Shown here piece after piece: positions 1 through 5,764 of a DNA stretch of 31,196 nt (its first letter is position 1; every line of letters begins with the position of its first letter). Location of the stretch: the IMG/VR virus record IMGVR_UViG_3300036981_000384, positions 1 to 31,196 of that record. The stretch is one strand, 5' to 3'. Below the pieces are notes generated by a model that did not search any database, had not been told where the DNA came from, and saw nothing but the letters and a program-made list of their open reading frames with translations. The DNA comes from a virus. A program made the translations under genes and the position numbers.

Positions 1-28
1 GCGCATACTCCCGGCTTTTTTGTTGGCG

Positions 29-125
29 GTCTAACGGTCGTGGTTCACCTGCCGGGCGGGCAAGTCAACCTGCTGTGCCACGATCCGAGCCGCCCGCCCG
101 GTCAGCGTGGAACCCGTGGTTAGAC
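29..125 (-). repeat. attC: attC site 1 (integron recombination site)
   Basis: On the plus strand the ends are GTCTAAC (29-35) and GTTAGAC (119-125), matching RYYYAAC and GTTRRRY. Inside, GGTTCAC faces GTGGAACC with one unpaired G, and CCGGGCGGG faces CCCGCCCGG. This folded shape with an extrahelical base is the hallmark of attC. It sits just after the stop of the lipoprotein gene. Left of it a further cassette gene appears to begin (ATG at 6-4, after GGGAG), cut by the window edge. Confidence 0.9.
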
Positions 126-134
126 GGGAATGAC

Positions 135-545
135 TCAATCGGCATACGATTTGGCAGTCAGGCGCCCGGTAAATGCCAAATATCCCAACATCAGCCAGCA
201 CAAACCGCCGATGATAATAAGCACAGTCCATCCGATGCCATCATAAACTGGCTCAGGCTCCGGCTCCGGCGCTGCGACCGCAGCGTCCTGTTTCGTGCGT
301 GCTGTCGTGACAACCTGATTATTCGCCTGCGAAATGTTGCATGAGCCGATCACGAACAGCCCAGCGCAGACCGGACGATTGTCATTCTGCGTCTGGTCAG
401 CGGTCAACTCCCCGGTAGCAGTTGCAGTATTGGTGGTTGTCGGCCCCTGCCAATGATAGCTCTCGGATGATGTGTCAGAGAGCACTGGCCCACAACCGGC
501 CAGGGTCACGACCAAAAACGCCAGTACGATTATGGTGCGTTTCAT
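135..545 (-). CDS. cassette lipoprotein with C-terminal membrane segment
   Basis: The protein has 136 residues. It starts MKRTIIVLAFLVVTLAGCG, a lipoprotein signal peptide with a LAGC lipobox, so it should be lipid-anchored after cleavage before Cys. A polar Thr/Asn-rich middle and a PEPEPEP stretch follow, then a hydrophobic segment near the C-terminus (GWTVLIIIGGLCWLMLGYLAF) that could span the membrane. The ATG at 545 was chosen because GGGAGG lies a few bases upstream and the signal peptide begins exactly there. It is the only gene of its cassette, bounded by attC2 upstream and attC1 downstream. The family is not recognised. The short length and anchoring recall small membrane lipoproteins such as lysis proteins or entry-exclusion factors, but that is only a guess. 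Confidence 0.75.
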   Translation of the reverse strand: MKRTIIVLAFLVVTLAGCGPVLSDTSSESYHWQGPTTTNTATATGELTADQTQNDNRPVCAGLFVIGSCNISQANNQVVTTARTKQDAAVAAPEPEPEPVYDGIGWTVLIIIGGLCWLMLGYLAFTGRLTAKSYAD

Positions 546-556
546 CGGACCTCCCT

Positions 557-898
557 CTAAGCCGCACAACGGTCAGGGTTCACCTGCGGCTGCGCCTCGA
601 TCAGGTTCGGTGCGGCGAGTTCCACCGGCGCAGCCGTCACGGTGGAAGCCGTTGTTAGGCCGGACGGAATGAGGATGTAGAACTCCGTCTGTATCGAGCC
701 ACAGTTGCCGCAGATGCCGTAATCGTGAATCGGTGTGCCGAACATTCCGCACGCATCACAGCGCAACACCAGTTGCAACGGCTCGGCCACCAAAGCATAA
801 ACCAGATCGGTATCGTTGATGCGATCCTCGCACCACGTTGTCTCACCGGTTGCGGCGTCATCCTCGTATTGTAGGAAGATTATCTTGTGTACTGGCAC
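557..898 (-). CDS. cassette zinc-ribbon protein; C-terminus encoded by attC2
   Basis: The protein has 113 residues. Two CxxC pairs (CDACGMFG and CGNCG) about 20 residues apart suggest a small zinc ribbon, usually a protein- or nucleic-acid-binding module. The GTG start at 898 has AAGGA six bases upstream; an in-frame TTG at 928 lies inside attC3 and is less likely. The last ~35 residues (from about SGLTTASTV) are translated through attC2, ending seven bases beyond its outer core, so the tail sequence is dictated by the recombination site. It is the only gene in its cassette, between attC3 and attC2. Function unknown. The N-terminus (HKIIFLQYEDD) is acidic and not recognised. Confidence 0.65.
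   Translation of the reverse strand: MPVHKIIFLQYEDDAATGETTWCEDRINDTDLVYALVAEPLQLVLRCDACGMFGTPIHDYGICGNCGSIQTEFYILIPSGLTTASTVTAAPVELAAPNLIEAQPQVNPDRCAA
564..660 (-). repeat. attC: attC site 2
   Basis: Plus-strand ends are GCACAAC (564-570, one mismatch to RYYYAAC) and GTTAGGC (654-660). The inner arms GCGGCTGCGCC and GGCGCAGCCG pair, and GGTTCAC faces GTGGAAGCC. The loop differs from sites 1, 3 and 5, but the fold and the 97 bp length are the same. Confidence 0.85.
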
Positions 899-922
899 GT
901 TTCGATCCTTGCCGGTAGTCCG

Positions 923-1018
923 GTTCAACGGTTGGGTTCACCTGCCGGGCGGGCAAGTCAACCTGCTGTGCCACGATCCGAGCCGCCCGCCCGGTCAGCG
1001 TGGAACCCGTTGTTAGAC
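923..1018 (-). repeat. attC: attC site 3
   Basis: Ends are GTTCAAC (923-929) and GTTAGAC (1012-1018). The interior is almost identical to site 1. Near identity between attC sites at different cassettes is typical of sedentary chromosomal integrons, where one host supplies the attC type. Confidence 0.88.
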
Positions 1019-1197
1019 GGGACGGTACACCATAGCTTCGTGCGCAACTCCCACTCTCTCCCGCATTGATCGCAAGTGACGGCGCTCTCGTCTGACAGGA
1101 AAAAATCCTTCGCTCCGCAGACGCAATCGAACCCGCACCCGCAATCCCACCACAGGATTTTCGGCATCAGTTCAGCCGGAGCAGGCGGCAATTTCAT
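958..1197 (-). CDS. cassette zinc-ribbon protein, second gene of a two-gene cassette
   Basis: The protein has 79 residues. Cys clusters WDCGCGFDCVCG and CDQCG, about 20 residues apart, suggest a zinc ribbon. The start ATG (1197) overlaps the stop of the upstream cassette gene as ATGA, the arrangement used for translational coupling. The C-terminal ~25 residues (from about CTVPSNNG) are read from attC3 and end inside that site. Family not recognised; a role in binding nucleic acid or another protein is a guess from the fold alone. Confidence 0.6.
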   Translation of the reverse strand: MKLPPAPAELMPKILWWDCGCGFDCVCGAKDFFLSDESAVTCDQCGREWELRTKLWCTVPSNNGFHADRAGGSDRGTAG

Positions 1198-1403
1198 ATT
1201 AGCCCGCTCGGCCCAGTGACCACGAGTGCCCCAACGCCATACTCTGTTATCTCGCTGGCATGAATCCACTGGATGTCATCAGCGCCGGGCCGTTGAATGC
1301 CGATCTCGTTGCGGGTATCGTCCCATCGGATGACTAGCCCGAATCCTCCGCCAGGATACATAATCGGGCACTCTCCGAGTTCCATGAGCCGTTGGAATTC
1401 CAT
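1194..1403 (-). CDS. cassette protein, first gene of a two-gene cassette
   Basis: The protein has 69 residues (MEFQRLMELGECPIMYP...). The ATG at 1403 has GGGGAGGGGAG just upstream and lies immediately after attC4. An earlier GTG at 1490 is inside attC4 and would add attC-derived sequence, so it was rejected. No motif is recognised: the middle (GFGLVIRWDDTRNEIGIQ) looks like beta strands and the C-terminus is hydrophobic (GVGALVVTG). Its stop overlaps the start of the next gene as ATGA, so the two proteins are probably made together, as in a toxin-antitoxin or partner pair, though no toxin or antitoxin signature is visible. Confidence 0.6.
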   Translation of the reverse strand: MEFQRLMELGECPIMYPGGGFGLVIRWDDTRNEIGIQRPGADDIQWIHASEITEYGVGALVVTGPSGLI

Positions 1404-1426
1404 GTTCTCCCCTCCCCGGTAGTCCG

Positions 1427-1521
1427 GTCTAACGGCGAGCGTCACCTGCTCGCCACCGTCCGTGATTCTCACTGTCCACGATCTCGCCACGGTGGCGAGT
1501 CAGGTGGACGCAGTGTTAGGC
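1427..1521 (-). repeat. attC: attC site 4
   Basis: Ends are GTCTAAC (1427-1433) and GTTAGGC (1515-1521). The inner arms CTCGCCACCGT and ACGGTGGCGAG pair, with CACCTG facing CAGGTGG and an unpaired T between. The sequence differs from the other sites but the structure is kept, as expected for attC, where structure rather than sequence is recognised. Confidence 0.87.
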
Positions 1522-1691
1522 CGGACGACAGCCAAACAACGCACACACCGGACGACACCCGTCCAGTCTACGAAAACAGCGCCATCATGCGCACAGTATG
1601 CGATCTGACGTTTACATGCCCGCTGATGACTTCCGGCCTTGCGTGCCGTCGTTACTCTGCCGCAATAGGGGCACGTCACGTAGTTGGTCAT
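1500..1691 (-). CDS. cassette zinc-finger protein, second gene of a two-gene cassette
   Basis: The protein has 63 residues (MTNYVTCPYCGRVTTARKAG...). CPYCG, then H and C about 13-17 residues later (SHQRAC), form a C2HC-type zinc finger; a second pair, CVRC, lies near the end. The start at ATG 1691 overlaps the upstream stop as ATGA; a start four codons earlier (1703) is possible. The last residues (RPNTAST) come from attC4. Small C2HC fingers of this sort usually bind nucleic acid. No closer family is recognised. Confidence 0.62.
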   Translation of the reverse strand: MTNYVTCPYCGRVTTARKAGSHQRACKRQIAYCAHDGAVFVDWTGVVRCVRCLAVVRPNTAST

Positions 1692-1912
1692 GGGTTCGCC
1701 CATTCGCTCGGCATCGAGACGCCGGTAATGTTGTGGCGCTGATGCGTCTCACGGTAGATCACATCCACCCACCACGCACCGAGGATGTCATCGTCTCGCC
1801 TGGCAACTACGTGCAGGACGTTCTCCTCACCAATGCGTCGAATGACCTCGGCAGCTTCCTCAAGCGCCTTTGAGATGTCCCCGTTCTGGTAGCATGAATT
1901 CACTTCGTACAT
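1688..1912 (-). CDS. cassette protein, first gene of a two-gene cassette
   Basis: The protein has 74 residues (MYEVNSCYQNGDISKALEEAAEVIRRIG...). GAGGGG lies a few bases before the ATG at 1912, right after attC5. A helix rich in Ala/Glu (ISKALEEAAEVIRRIGEENV) is followed by beta-like segments. It is coupled by an ATGA overlap to the zinc-finger gene downstream. The family is not recognised. Confidence 0.65.
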   Translation of the reverse strand: MYEVNSCYQNGDISKALEEAAEVIRRIGEENVLHVVARRDDDILGAWWVDVIYRETHQRHNITGVSMPSEWANP

Positions 1913-1936
1913 ACGTTTCCCCTCGCCGGTAGTCCG

Positions 1937-2034
1937 GCCTAACGGTTGGGTTCACCTGCCGGGCGGGCTGGCGAACCTGCGATACGACACGATCCGGGCC
2001 GCCCGCCCGGTCAGCGTGGAACTCGTTGTTAGAC
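1937..2034 (-). repeat. attC: attC site 5, proximal end of the array
   Basis: Ends are GCCTAAC (1937-1943) and GTTAGAC (2028-2034). The interior matches sites 1 and 3 except in the loop. Because cassettes are read leftward, this is the end of the array nearest a missing attI or integrase. No integrase or attI is visible to its right before the next operon. Confidence 0.88.
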
Positions 2035-2118
2035 GGGCCACGCACGCAACACCTGTTGCTAAGTTTGCGAAATCCTGCAAGCCTCAAAAAACTCGTTGAA
2101 AACTCGTCCCGAAACCTA

Positions 2119-2147
2119 TTGACAAACCTAGCGATAGGTTGTATAAT
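2119..2147 (+). promoter_or_regulatory. near-consensus sigma-70 promoter with operator-like palindrome in the spacer
   Basis: TTGACA (2119-2124) and TATAAT (2142-2147) are separated by exactly 17 bases. The spacer contains the perfect inverted repeat AACCTA-gcga-TAGGTT (2125-2140), and another AACCTA precedes the -35. A repressor bound there would block polymerase, so this promoter is probably tightly controlled despite its strength. It drives the operon beginning at 2198. Confidence 0.85.
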
Positions 2148-2197
2148 ACGGTCATAGTTAGGTAACAAAACACCCACCCAACACAGAGGAGACCACG

Positions 2198-2527
2198 ATG
2201 AACGACAAACGCCAGATCGCCGGAACGCAACACAGCATTTCGCAGATGGTCGATGCAGCCATCGCCGAGACGGATAGCATGACGCTGAATACCGAGGCCG
2301 CTCGCCAATCTCTCGCCCGTCTGGGGCATCAGAATCCTGATGAGAAACTGGTCATCCGCTACGCTCGCGAGAGCGCCATTCTGAGCATCCTGGGCCATAT
2401 GACCGGGGCCAATTTCGCTGGTCAGATCGGTAAAATCAATTTCGCCAATCGCGAAACAACCATCGACAGCGTACATAGCTATCTGAATCGCCGCATCCAG
2501 GGCCAGCACGCTCGCTGGACTCGCTAG
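2198..2527 (+). CDS. hypothetical protein, first gene of a strong operon
   Basis: The protein has 109 residues. GAGGAG lies upstream of the ATG. The sequence is soluble and mostly helical (SISQMVDAAIAETDSM, AARQSLARLG, EKLVIRYARESAILSILGHM). No known domain is recognised. It is the first of three same-strand genes behind a near-perfect promoter, ahead of a strong terminator, so the product is likely made at high level when derepressed. Its neighbour carries a zinc ribbon, and the third gene ends in a basic tail. The position between the attC array and the recombinase block suggests accessory or early phage genes. Confidence 0.7.
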   Translation: MNDKRQIAGTQHSISQMVDAAIAETDSMTLNTEAARQSLARLGHQNPDEKLVIRYARESAILSILGHMTGANFAGQIGKINFANRETTIDSVHSYLNRRIQGQHARWTR

Positions 2528-2536
2528 GAGGATCAC

Positions 2537-2758
2537 ATGCAGACCGCCAAAACCTGGCACGACACGGACAGCGGACTCGGCATCGGTGGCATCAATAACG
2601 ATCAATCCATGCCGATTATCCCCACGGAGCAGACCATTGCACGGCTGCAACGCATGATGGATACCGATACCATCTGCCGACGCTGCGGCGCATCGAAGAA
2701 TTTCGACGGAGCGATGTTTACCACGGTCGGTGGCAATATCTGCGACGATTGCGCCTGA
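2537..2758 (+). CDS. small zinc-ribbon protein
   Basis: The protein has 73 residues. An excellent ribosome site (AGGAGG) precedes the ATG. Near the C-terminus CRRCG and CDDC flank a ~20 residue loop (ASKNFDGAMFTTVGGNI), a classic zinc ribbon. Such small ribbons in phages are often regulators or adaptors of transcription or replication proteins; which applies here cannot be told. It lies nine bases after the preceding gene, in the same operon. Confidence 0.7.
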   Translation: MQTAKTWHDTDSGLGIGGINNDQSMPIIPTEQTIARLQRMMDTDTICRRCGASKNFDGAMFTTVGGNICDDCA

Positions 2759-2803
2759 GCTACATGCCCCGCTGGTCGGGCCATAGGCCAGCAGAGGGAC
2801 CCC

Positions 2804-3259
2804 ATGAAAACATTTCCCAGGATTGATATGAGCGAATTCGAGGGTATCCGATTTGCCAATGACCAGGATACCTGGGGTGAATTTGTATCTGACGTGAAAC
2901 CCGGCCTGGAGTTTTACGCCGTGGTCATTTTCAACACCAGCACGGGCAACGAGTTCACCCGTGGGCAATCCGAGCCAGCTCGCAAAAACATGAGCGGCGA
3001 ACGGTGCGTGAATGGTTGGTGCGGTACGACCAACAACAGCGATGTAACCGCCATCGGCAAATGGCAGATCGTGTCCGCCAATCGGTTGCCCAACGTCGGA
3101 AATGGCAGTCAGTTCAGAATCGAGGCTGTTCCTGTCGAAACTGAAACCGCCAGTGCCGCGGCCGTCCTCGGCTCGATGACCTCCGAGCGCAAGGCGATCA
3201 GCAGCGCCGCTAACGGGCGCAAGGGGGGCAGACCCCGCAAAATCCAGCCGACTGAGTAG
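2804..3259 (+). CDS. hypothetical protein with basic GRKGGRPRK tail
   Basis: The protein has 151 residues and is the third gene of the operon. The body is acidic to neutral with no recognised fold. The last ~35 residues ([20 protein letters not shown]) form a helix plus basic tail seen at the C-terminus of many small phage and plasmid proteins and probably bind nucleic acid. A strong terminator follows about 20 bases after the stop. Confidence 0.7.
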   Translation: MKTFPRIDMSEFEGIRFANDQDTWGEFVSDVKPGLEFYAVVIFNTSTGNEFTRGQSEPARKNMSGERCVNGWCGTTNNSDVTAIGKWQIVSANRLPNVGNGSQFRIEAVPVETETASAAAVLGSMTSERKAISSAANGRKGGRPRKIQPTE

Positions 3260-3281
3260 TACGCTCATCATCTCCCCGTCA

Positions 3282-3309
3282 GCCCCTCCCCACGGAGGGG
3301 CTTTGTTTT
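3282..3309 (+). terminator. rho-independent terminator of the 2198-3259 operon
   Basis: GCCCCTCC (3282-3289) and GGAGGGGC (3294-3301) form an 8-bp perfect stem with a 4-base loop, followed by TTTGTTTT. Confidence 0.9.
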
Positions 3310-3312
3310 GGT

Positions 3313-3342
3313 CCGTCTAACTTGTTTGTAGGCGGATTTTTT
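3313..3342 (+). terminator. second hairpin with T-run
   Basis: CCGTCTA (3313-3319) pairs with TAGGCGG (3329-3335) with one G-T wobble, followed by six T. It lies between the convergent operons and may back up the first terminator. Confidence 0.55.
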
Positions 3343-3376
3343 CCGTCTATCTGCGTATCAGCGCGGTCATTGCGGA

Positions 3377-3601
3377 TCACTCCGCTTCCGTGTAGCGGCC
3401 CGCCCGCGCTTCCCGGGCGGTGGTCTCGATCTTGGCGAGATCGTCGCTGACCGTAGCGATTTTCGCCAGCAGGAGCGGGTCCTGGGTGCGCTGCGCACGA
3501 TCCAGGACGATGCGCCAGGCGGTGCGGGCGTTGAGGCAGCCGGCGATAATGTCCTCCAGCGCCCAGCCGGTTTTATTGGCGAGCCGGGTCGGTGTGGCCA
3601 C
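3377..3601 (-). CDS. hypothetical helical protein
   Basis: The protein has 74 residues (VATPTRLANKTGWALEDIIAG...). The GTG start at 3601 has GGAGG seven bases upstream; a longer reading from 3745 gives low-complexity Ser/Pro-rich sequence in a frame overlapping the membrane gene and was rejected. The sequence is nearly all helix (LEDIIAGCLNARTAWRIVLDRAQ, LLLAKIATVSDDLAKIETTAREA), probably a small coiled-coil. It overlaps the end of the upstream membrane protein gene by 29 bases, so the two are likely cotranslated and may work together. No family recognised. Confidence 0.6.
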   Translation of the reverse strand: MATPTRLANKTGWALEDIIAGCLNARTAWRIVLDRAQRTQDPLLLAKIATVSDDLAKIETTAREARAGRYTEAE

Positions 3602-3890
3602 GGGCGGCCTCCAGTTGTTCCCGGTGATCCTGCCATTCGTTGGCGAGTGAACGGACGATGATGCCGATGGCGGAGGCGGCGATGACGGTGCAGACCTGGA
3701 GCCAGAGCGCGACGGGCAGGACGGCCAGCAGGATGAGCAGATCAACGCCGCAGCCGATCACGACGGCGAGCCAGGCGCGGCGGACGGCGAGGAAGCGCCC
3801 CCAGCCGGTGTACTGGAGCAGGGCCGCCCAAACTGCTCCCCAGACTGCGGCCAAAATGACCGCCATGATGATCATCGGTGTAGGCTCCAT
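3573..3890 (-). CDS. small integral membrane protein
   Basis: The protein has 105 residues with about three hydrophobic segments: residues 5-25 (PMIIMAVILAAVWGAVWAAL), 38-62 (RAWLAVVIGCGVDLLILLAVLP) and 62-80 (VALWLQVCTVIAASAIGIIV), then a charged tail (ANEWQDHREQLEAARG). A holin-like role is possible from size and topology, but there is no endolysin beside it. The start ATG at 3890 lacks a clear ribosome site; a GGATAA/TTATCC palindrome (3897-3915) sits just upstream. It overlaps the next gene (3377-3601). Confidence 0.65.
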   Translation of the reverse strand: MEPTPMIIMAVILAAVWGAVWAALLQYTGWGRFLAVRRAWLAVVIGCGVDLLILLAVLPVALWLQVCTVIAASAIGIIVRSLANEWQDHREQLEAARGHTDPARQ

Positions 3891-3896
3891 GTGTAG

Positions 3897-3915
3897 GGAT
3901 AAGCAGATATTATCC
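3897..3915. repeat. GGATAA-N7-TTATCC palindrome
   Basis: GGATAA (3897-3902), a 7-base loop, TTATCC (3910-3915). It is one of several copies in the window (also 6726, 9306, 15395, 19275, 28658). Confidence 0.75.
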
Positions 3916-3926
3916 TCAGATCGAGA

Positions 3927-3966
3927 TCCTTCGACTGCGGGCTGCGGCCCTTCGCTCAGGATGACA
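3927..3966. repeat. TCCTTCGACTGCG...CTCAGGATGACA interspersed repeat
   Basis: The outer parts TCCT and AGGA are inverted, as in other copies. This copy lacks the GGGGTGACCCC insert. It lies between the recombinase stop and the membrane protein gene. Confidence 0.8.
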
Positions 3967-3977
3967 AAGCGGAAAGG

Positions 3978-5192
3978 TTAGATGCCCATAGCCAACTGGA
4001 GGGCCTGGGAGTAGTCGTCGACTGGGGCCTCGAGGGCGTCCAGGTAGATTTGGGTGACGGCGATGGATGAGTGGTGCATCCGTTGCGAGATTTTCAGGAC
4101 GTCGAAGCCGGCTTTGCGCATGCTGTGCGCAAAGGTGTGGCGCAGGTTGTGGACGTGGTAGGTTTGGGCGCGCTCGGCGGCTTCCGCCTGGGTGAGGCCG
4201 GTTTGGCGCAGGGCGCGGCGCAGGTGTTTGCGCAGGATGTTGTTGGCCTGCGTCGGGCTGATGTGGCGTTCTGTGACTGCAGCGTCTCCGTCCGGCGGGC
4301 GGGGTGACCCCGCCCCTACAGCATTGGGGAAATTCTTGGTGCCGTGGTCGCGCAGGGGCTGCCAGATGTGGTCGGCGGGCTGGATGTGGGCGGGGTGGCC
4401 GGGCAGCCAGCGGCCGGCGCATTTGAGATAGGCGACGATGGCGTGGTAGCAGGGGGCAGGGAACGGGTCGTCCTGTTCTTTCGCGCCTTTGCCCTGCCAG
4501 GCGAAGATAAATTCGCCGTCGCGTTCGTCGTTGGGGCGGATGTCGCCCCAGGTCATGGTGAGGACTTCGGTTGAGCGCCAGCCGGTGAGCAGAAAACATT
4601 TGAGCAGGGCGTAGTCGCGGGCGCCGTCCAGGGTTTTGACGTTGATGTCGTTCATCATGTGGACGATGACCGCTTTGGCGAGCGGCCGGGATTTGCCTTT
4701 GCGGTTGACGGCGATGCGTTCGAGGTTGCCGACCTTGAATGGGTTGGCGCGGGTGCGGCCCTGGGCGTCGAAGAAAAGGGAACGCTCGATGCCGTCGGCG
4801 CCGAGCCGCTGCTCGCGCAGGACGTAGGAGTAGAAGGAGGAGACGCTGCTGAGCCGCTGGTTGATGGTGGCGCGGCTGAGAGCCAGGTCTTCCATGTGTG
4901 CCTGCCAGGCGCGGACGTGATCGGAGGTGACGAGCCACCAGTCGAGGCCGGTGTAGGCGGCGAAAAGGTTGGTGGCGGCTTCGTAGGCTTTGCGGGTGGC
5001 GATGGAGTTGGGCCGGCCGCGGCGGTTGGCGCGCAGCCAGCGGTCGCGCATCGCGGACCAGGCCAGACGGAGCTGGTGGATGGCCTGTTCCTGATAGGCG
5101 CCCCCAAAGATGGCGCGGGCCGGGTCGCCGCCGACTGGACCCAGGGCGGTCTCGGTTTCAGGGGGCAGGACTTCTACGGTCTGGTAGTTCAT
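3978..5192 (-). CDS. int: tyrosine recombinase / integrase 1
   Basis: The protein has 404 residues. An N-terminal SAM-like DNA-binding domain (about 55-135: TRKAYEAATNLFAAYTG...INQRLSSVSSFYSYV) is followed by the catalytic domain. The catalytic set is visible: Arg206 (TGWRSTEV), Lys235 (QGKGAK), His348-x-x-Arg351 (VHNLRHTFA), His373/374 and Tyr383 (TQIYLDA). It cuts and rejoins DNA through a 3'-phosphotyrosine. The ATG at 5192 has GAGG about nine bases upstream. Residues 291-302 (AVGAGSPRPPDG) are a translated copy of the mobile GGGGTGACCCC repeat in the loop before the HxxR box, apparently tolerated. It lacks a recognisable integron-integrase insertion and is not next to the tRNA half-site. 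Its target is unknown; it could integrate or resolve the element. Confidence 0.9.
   Translation of the reverse strand: MNYQTVEVLPPETETALGPVGGDPARAIFGGAYQEQAIHQLRLAWSAMRDRWLRANRRGRPNSIATRKAYEAATNLFAAYTGLDWWLVTSDHVRAWQAHMEDLALSRATINQRLSSVSSFYSYVLREQRLGADGIERSLFFDAQGRTRANPFKVGNLERIAVNRKGKSRPLAKAVIVHMMNDINVKTLDGARDYALLKCFLLTGWRSTEVLTMTWGDIRPNDERDGEFIFAWQGKGAKEQDDPFPAPCYHAIVAYLKCAGRWLPGHPAHIQPADHIWQPLRDHGTKNFPNAVGAGSPRPPDGDAAVTERHISPTQANNILRKHLRRALRQTGLTQAEAAERAQTYHVHNLRHTFAHSMRKAGFDVLKISQRMHHSSIAVTQIYLDALEAPVDDYSQALQLAMGI
4294..4320. repeat. intragenic GCGGGGTGACCCCGC repeat in integrase 1
   Basis: The core of the interspersed repeat (GGGGTGACCCC plus CGCCCCTAC) is embedded in the recombinase gene and read as GAGSPRP. 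Confidence 0.8.
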
Positions 5193-5449
5193 GGCTGGCG
5201 GCCTCGATGCGATCAAGTTGTTCGGTGCGGATCAAGTTGCGAATTGCGAATTTCTCCTCGCCGACGGGTGCTCTACGGCTGTCCAGACCGGAGAACGCCC
5301 GCCGGCACACCATGGAGGAAGAACCGAACCGGTGATCACCAATCGCCCGGTCCGAGCCCGGGCTGATGCCTGCGTGAGCGTTCCGCCCTTGTTTCACGAT
5401 CTGACTGTTGTTGCTTTCGGCAGGATCAGTCCGGCCTCGCGCCGGGCGA
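5193..5449. other. gap between integrase 1 and the small-gene block
   Basis: No firm gene. On the minus strand an open frame 5313-5158 (51 residues, MVCRRAFSGLDSRRAP...) ends inside the start of integrase 1 and has a helical stretch (FAIRNLIRTEQLDRIEAASHEL). It has no ribosome site, so it is only a weak candidate for an excisionase-sized protein. Confidence 0.3.
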
Positions 5450-5764
5450 TCAGGTGAGAAGTTCGCGCCAGGTGAAGGTGCAGGCGCACCAGCGGAGCGC
5501 CCGCTGGGTTTTGGGATGGGTCGAGGTCCAGGAGCGGCGGGACATGCTGTCGATGCCGTCGGGCACGCCAAACGCCTCGGCCCAGGTTTCGGCCTCGCTG
5601 AGGGTCGGGTAGGCGGTCTCACGGCGCAGCGTCAGATAGAAGGCGCCGTTGGTGTGGGCGAGATGCAGAAACAGCCCCCGTTCCGGTTCCGCCTCGACGT
5701 GCTCGTCGCGGCTGTGCTGCAAGGCCAGGCGGATGGCGTTGGCGGTGGCGGTCGGCGCGGTCAT
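5450..5764 (-). CDS. hypothetical protein
   Basis: The protein has 104 residues (MTAPTATANAIRLALQHSRDE...). The ATG at 5764 overlaps the stop of the upstream gene as ATGA. The sequence has a beta-rich middle (RGLFLHLAHTNGAFYLTLRRE) and a helix (LSEAETWAEAFGVPDG) and reads like a small single-domain protein. No family recognised. It is last in a four-gene coupled minus-strand operon that starts opposite the repressor, a position typical of phage early genes under repressor control. Confidence 0.65.
   Translation of the reverse strand: MTAPTATANAIRLALQHSRDEHVEAEPERGLFLHLAHTNGAFYLTLRRETAYPTLSEAETWAEAFGVPDGIDSMSRRSWTSTHPKTQRALRWCACTFTWRELLT

Noticed and set aside
29-2034. Regularly spaced repeats read as a CRISPR array
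   Set aside because: The repeats are ~96 bases, fold as single hairpins with attC cores, and are separated by 260-430 bases of coding sequence. CRISPR repeats and spacers are far shorter.
2084-3271. Minus-strand reading frame of 395 codons
   Set aside because: It lies antisense to three genes with good ribosome sites, a promoter and a terminator; its sequence looks like shadow coding.
3315-3335. A sixth attC site (GTCTAAC at 3315)
   Set aside because: No proper GTTRRRY partner; the only pairing is a short stem followed by six T, which fits a terminator.
3978-5192. Integron integrase (IntI)
   Set aside because: It is a tyrosine recombinase, but I see no IntI-specific insertion between the catalytic motifs, and the only extra segment is a translated repeat. 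It is also separated from the array by an unrelated operon.
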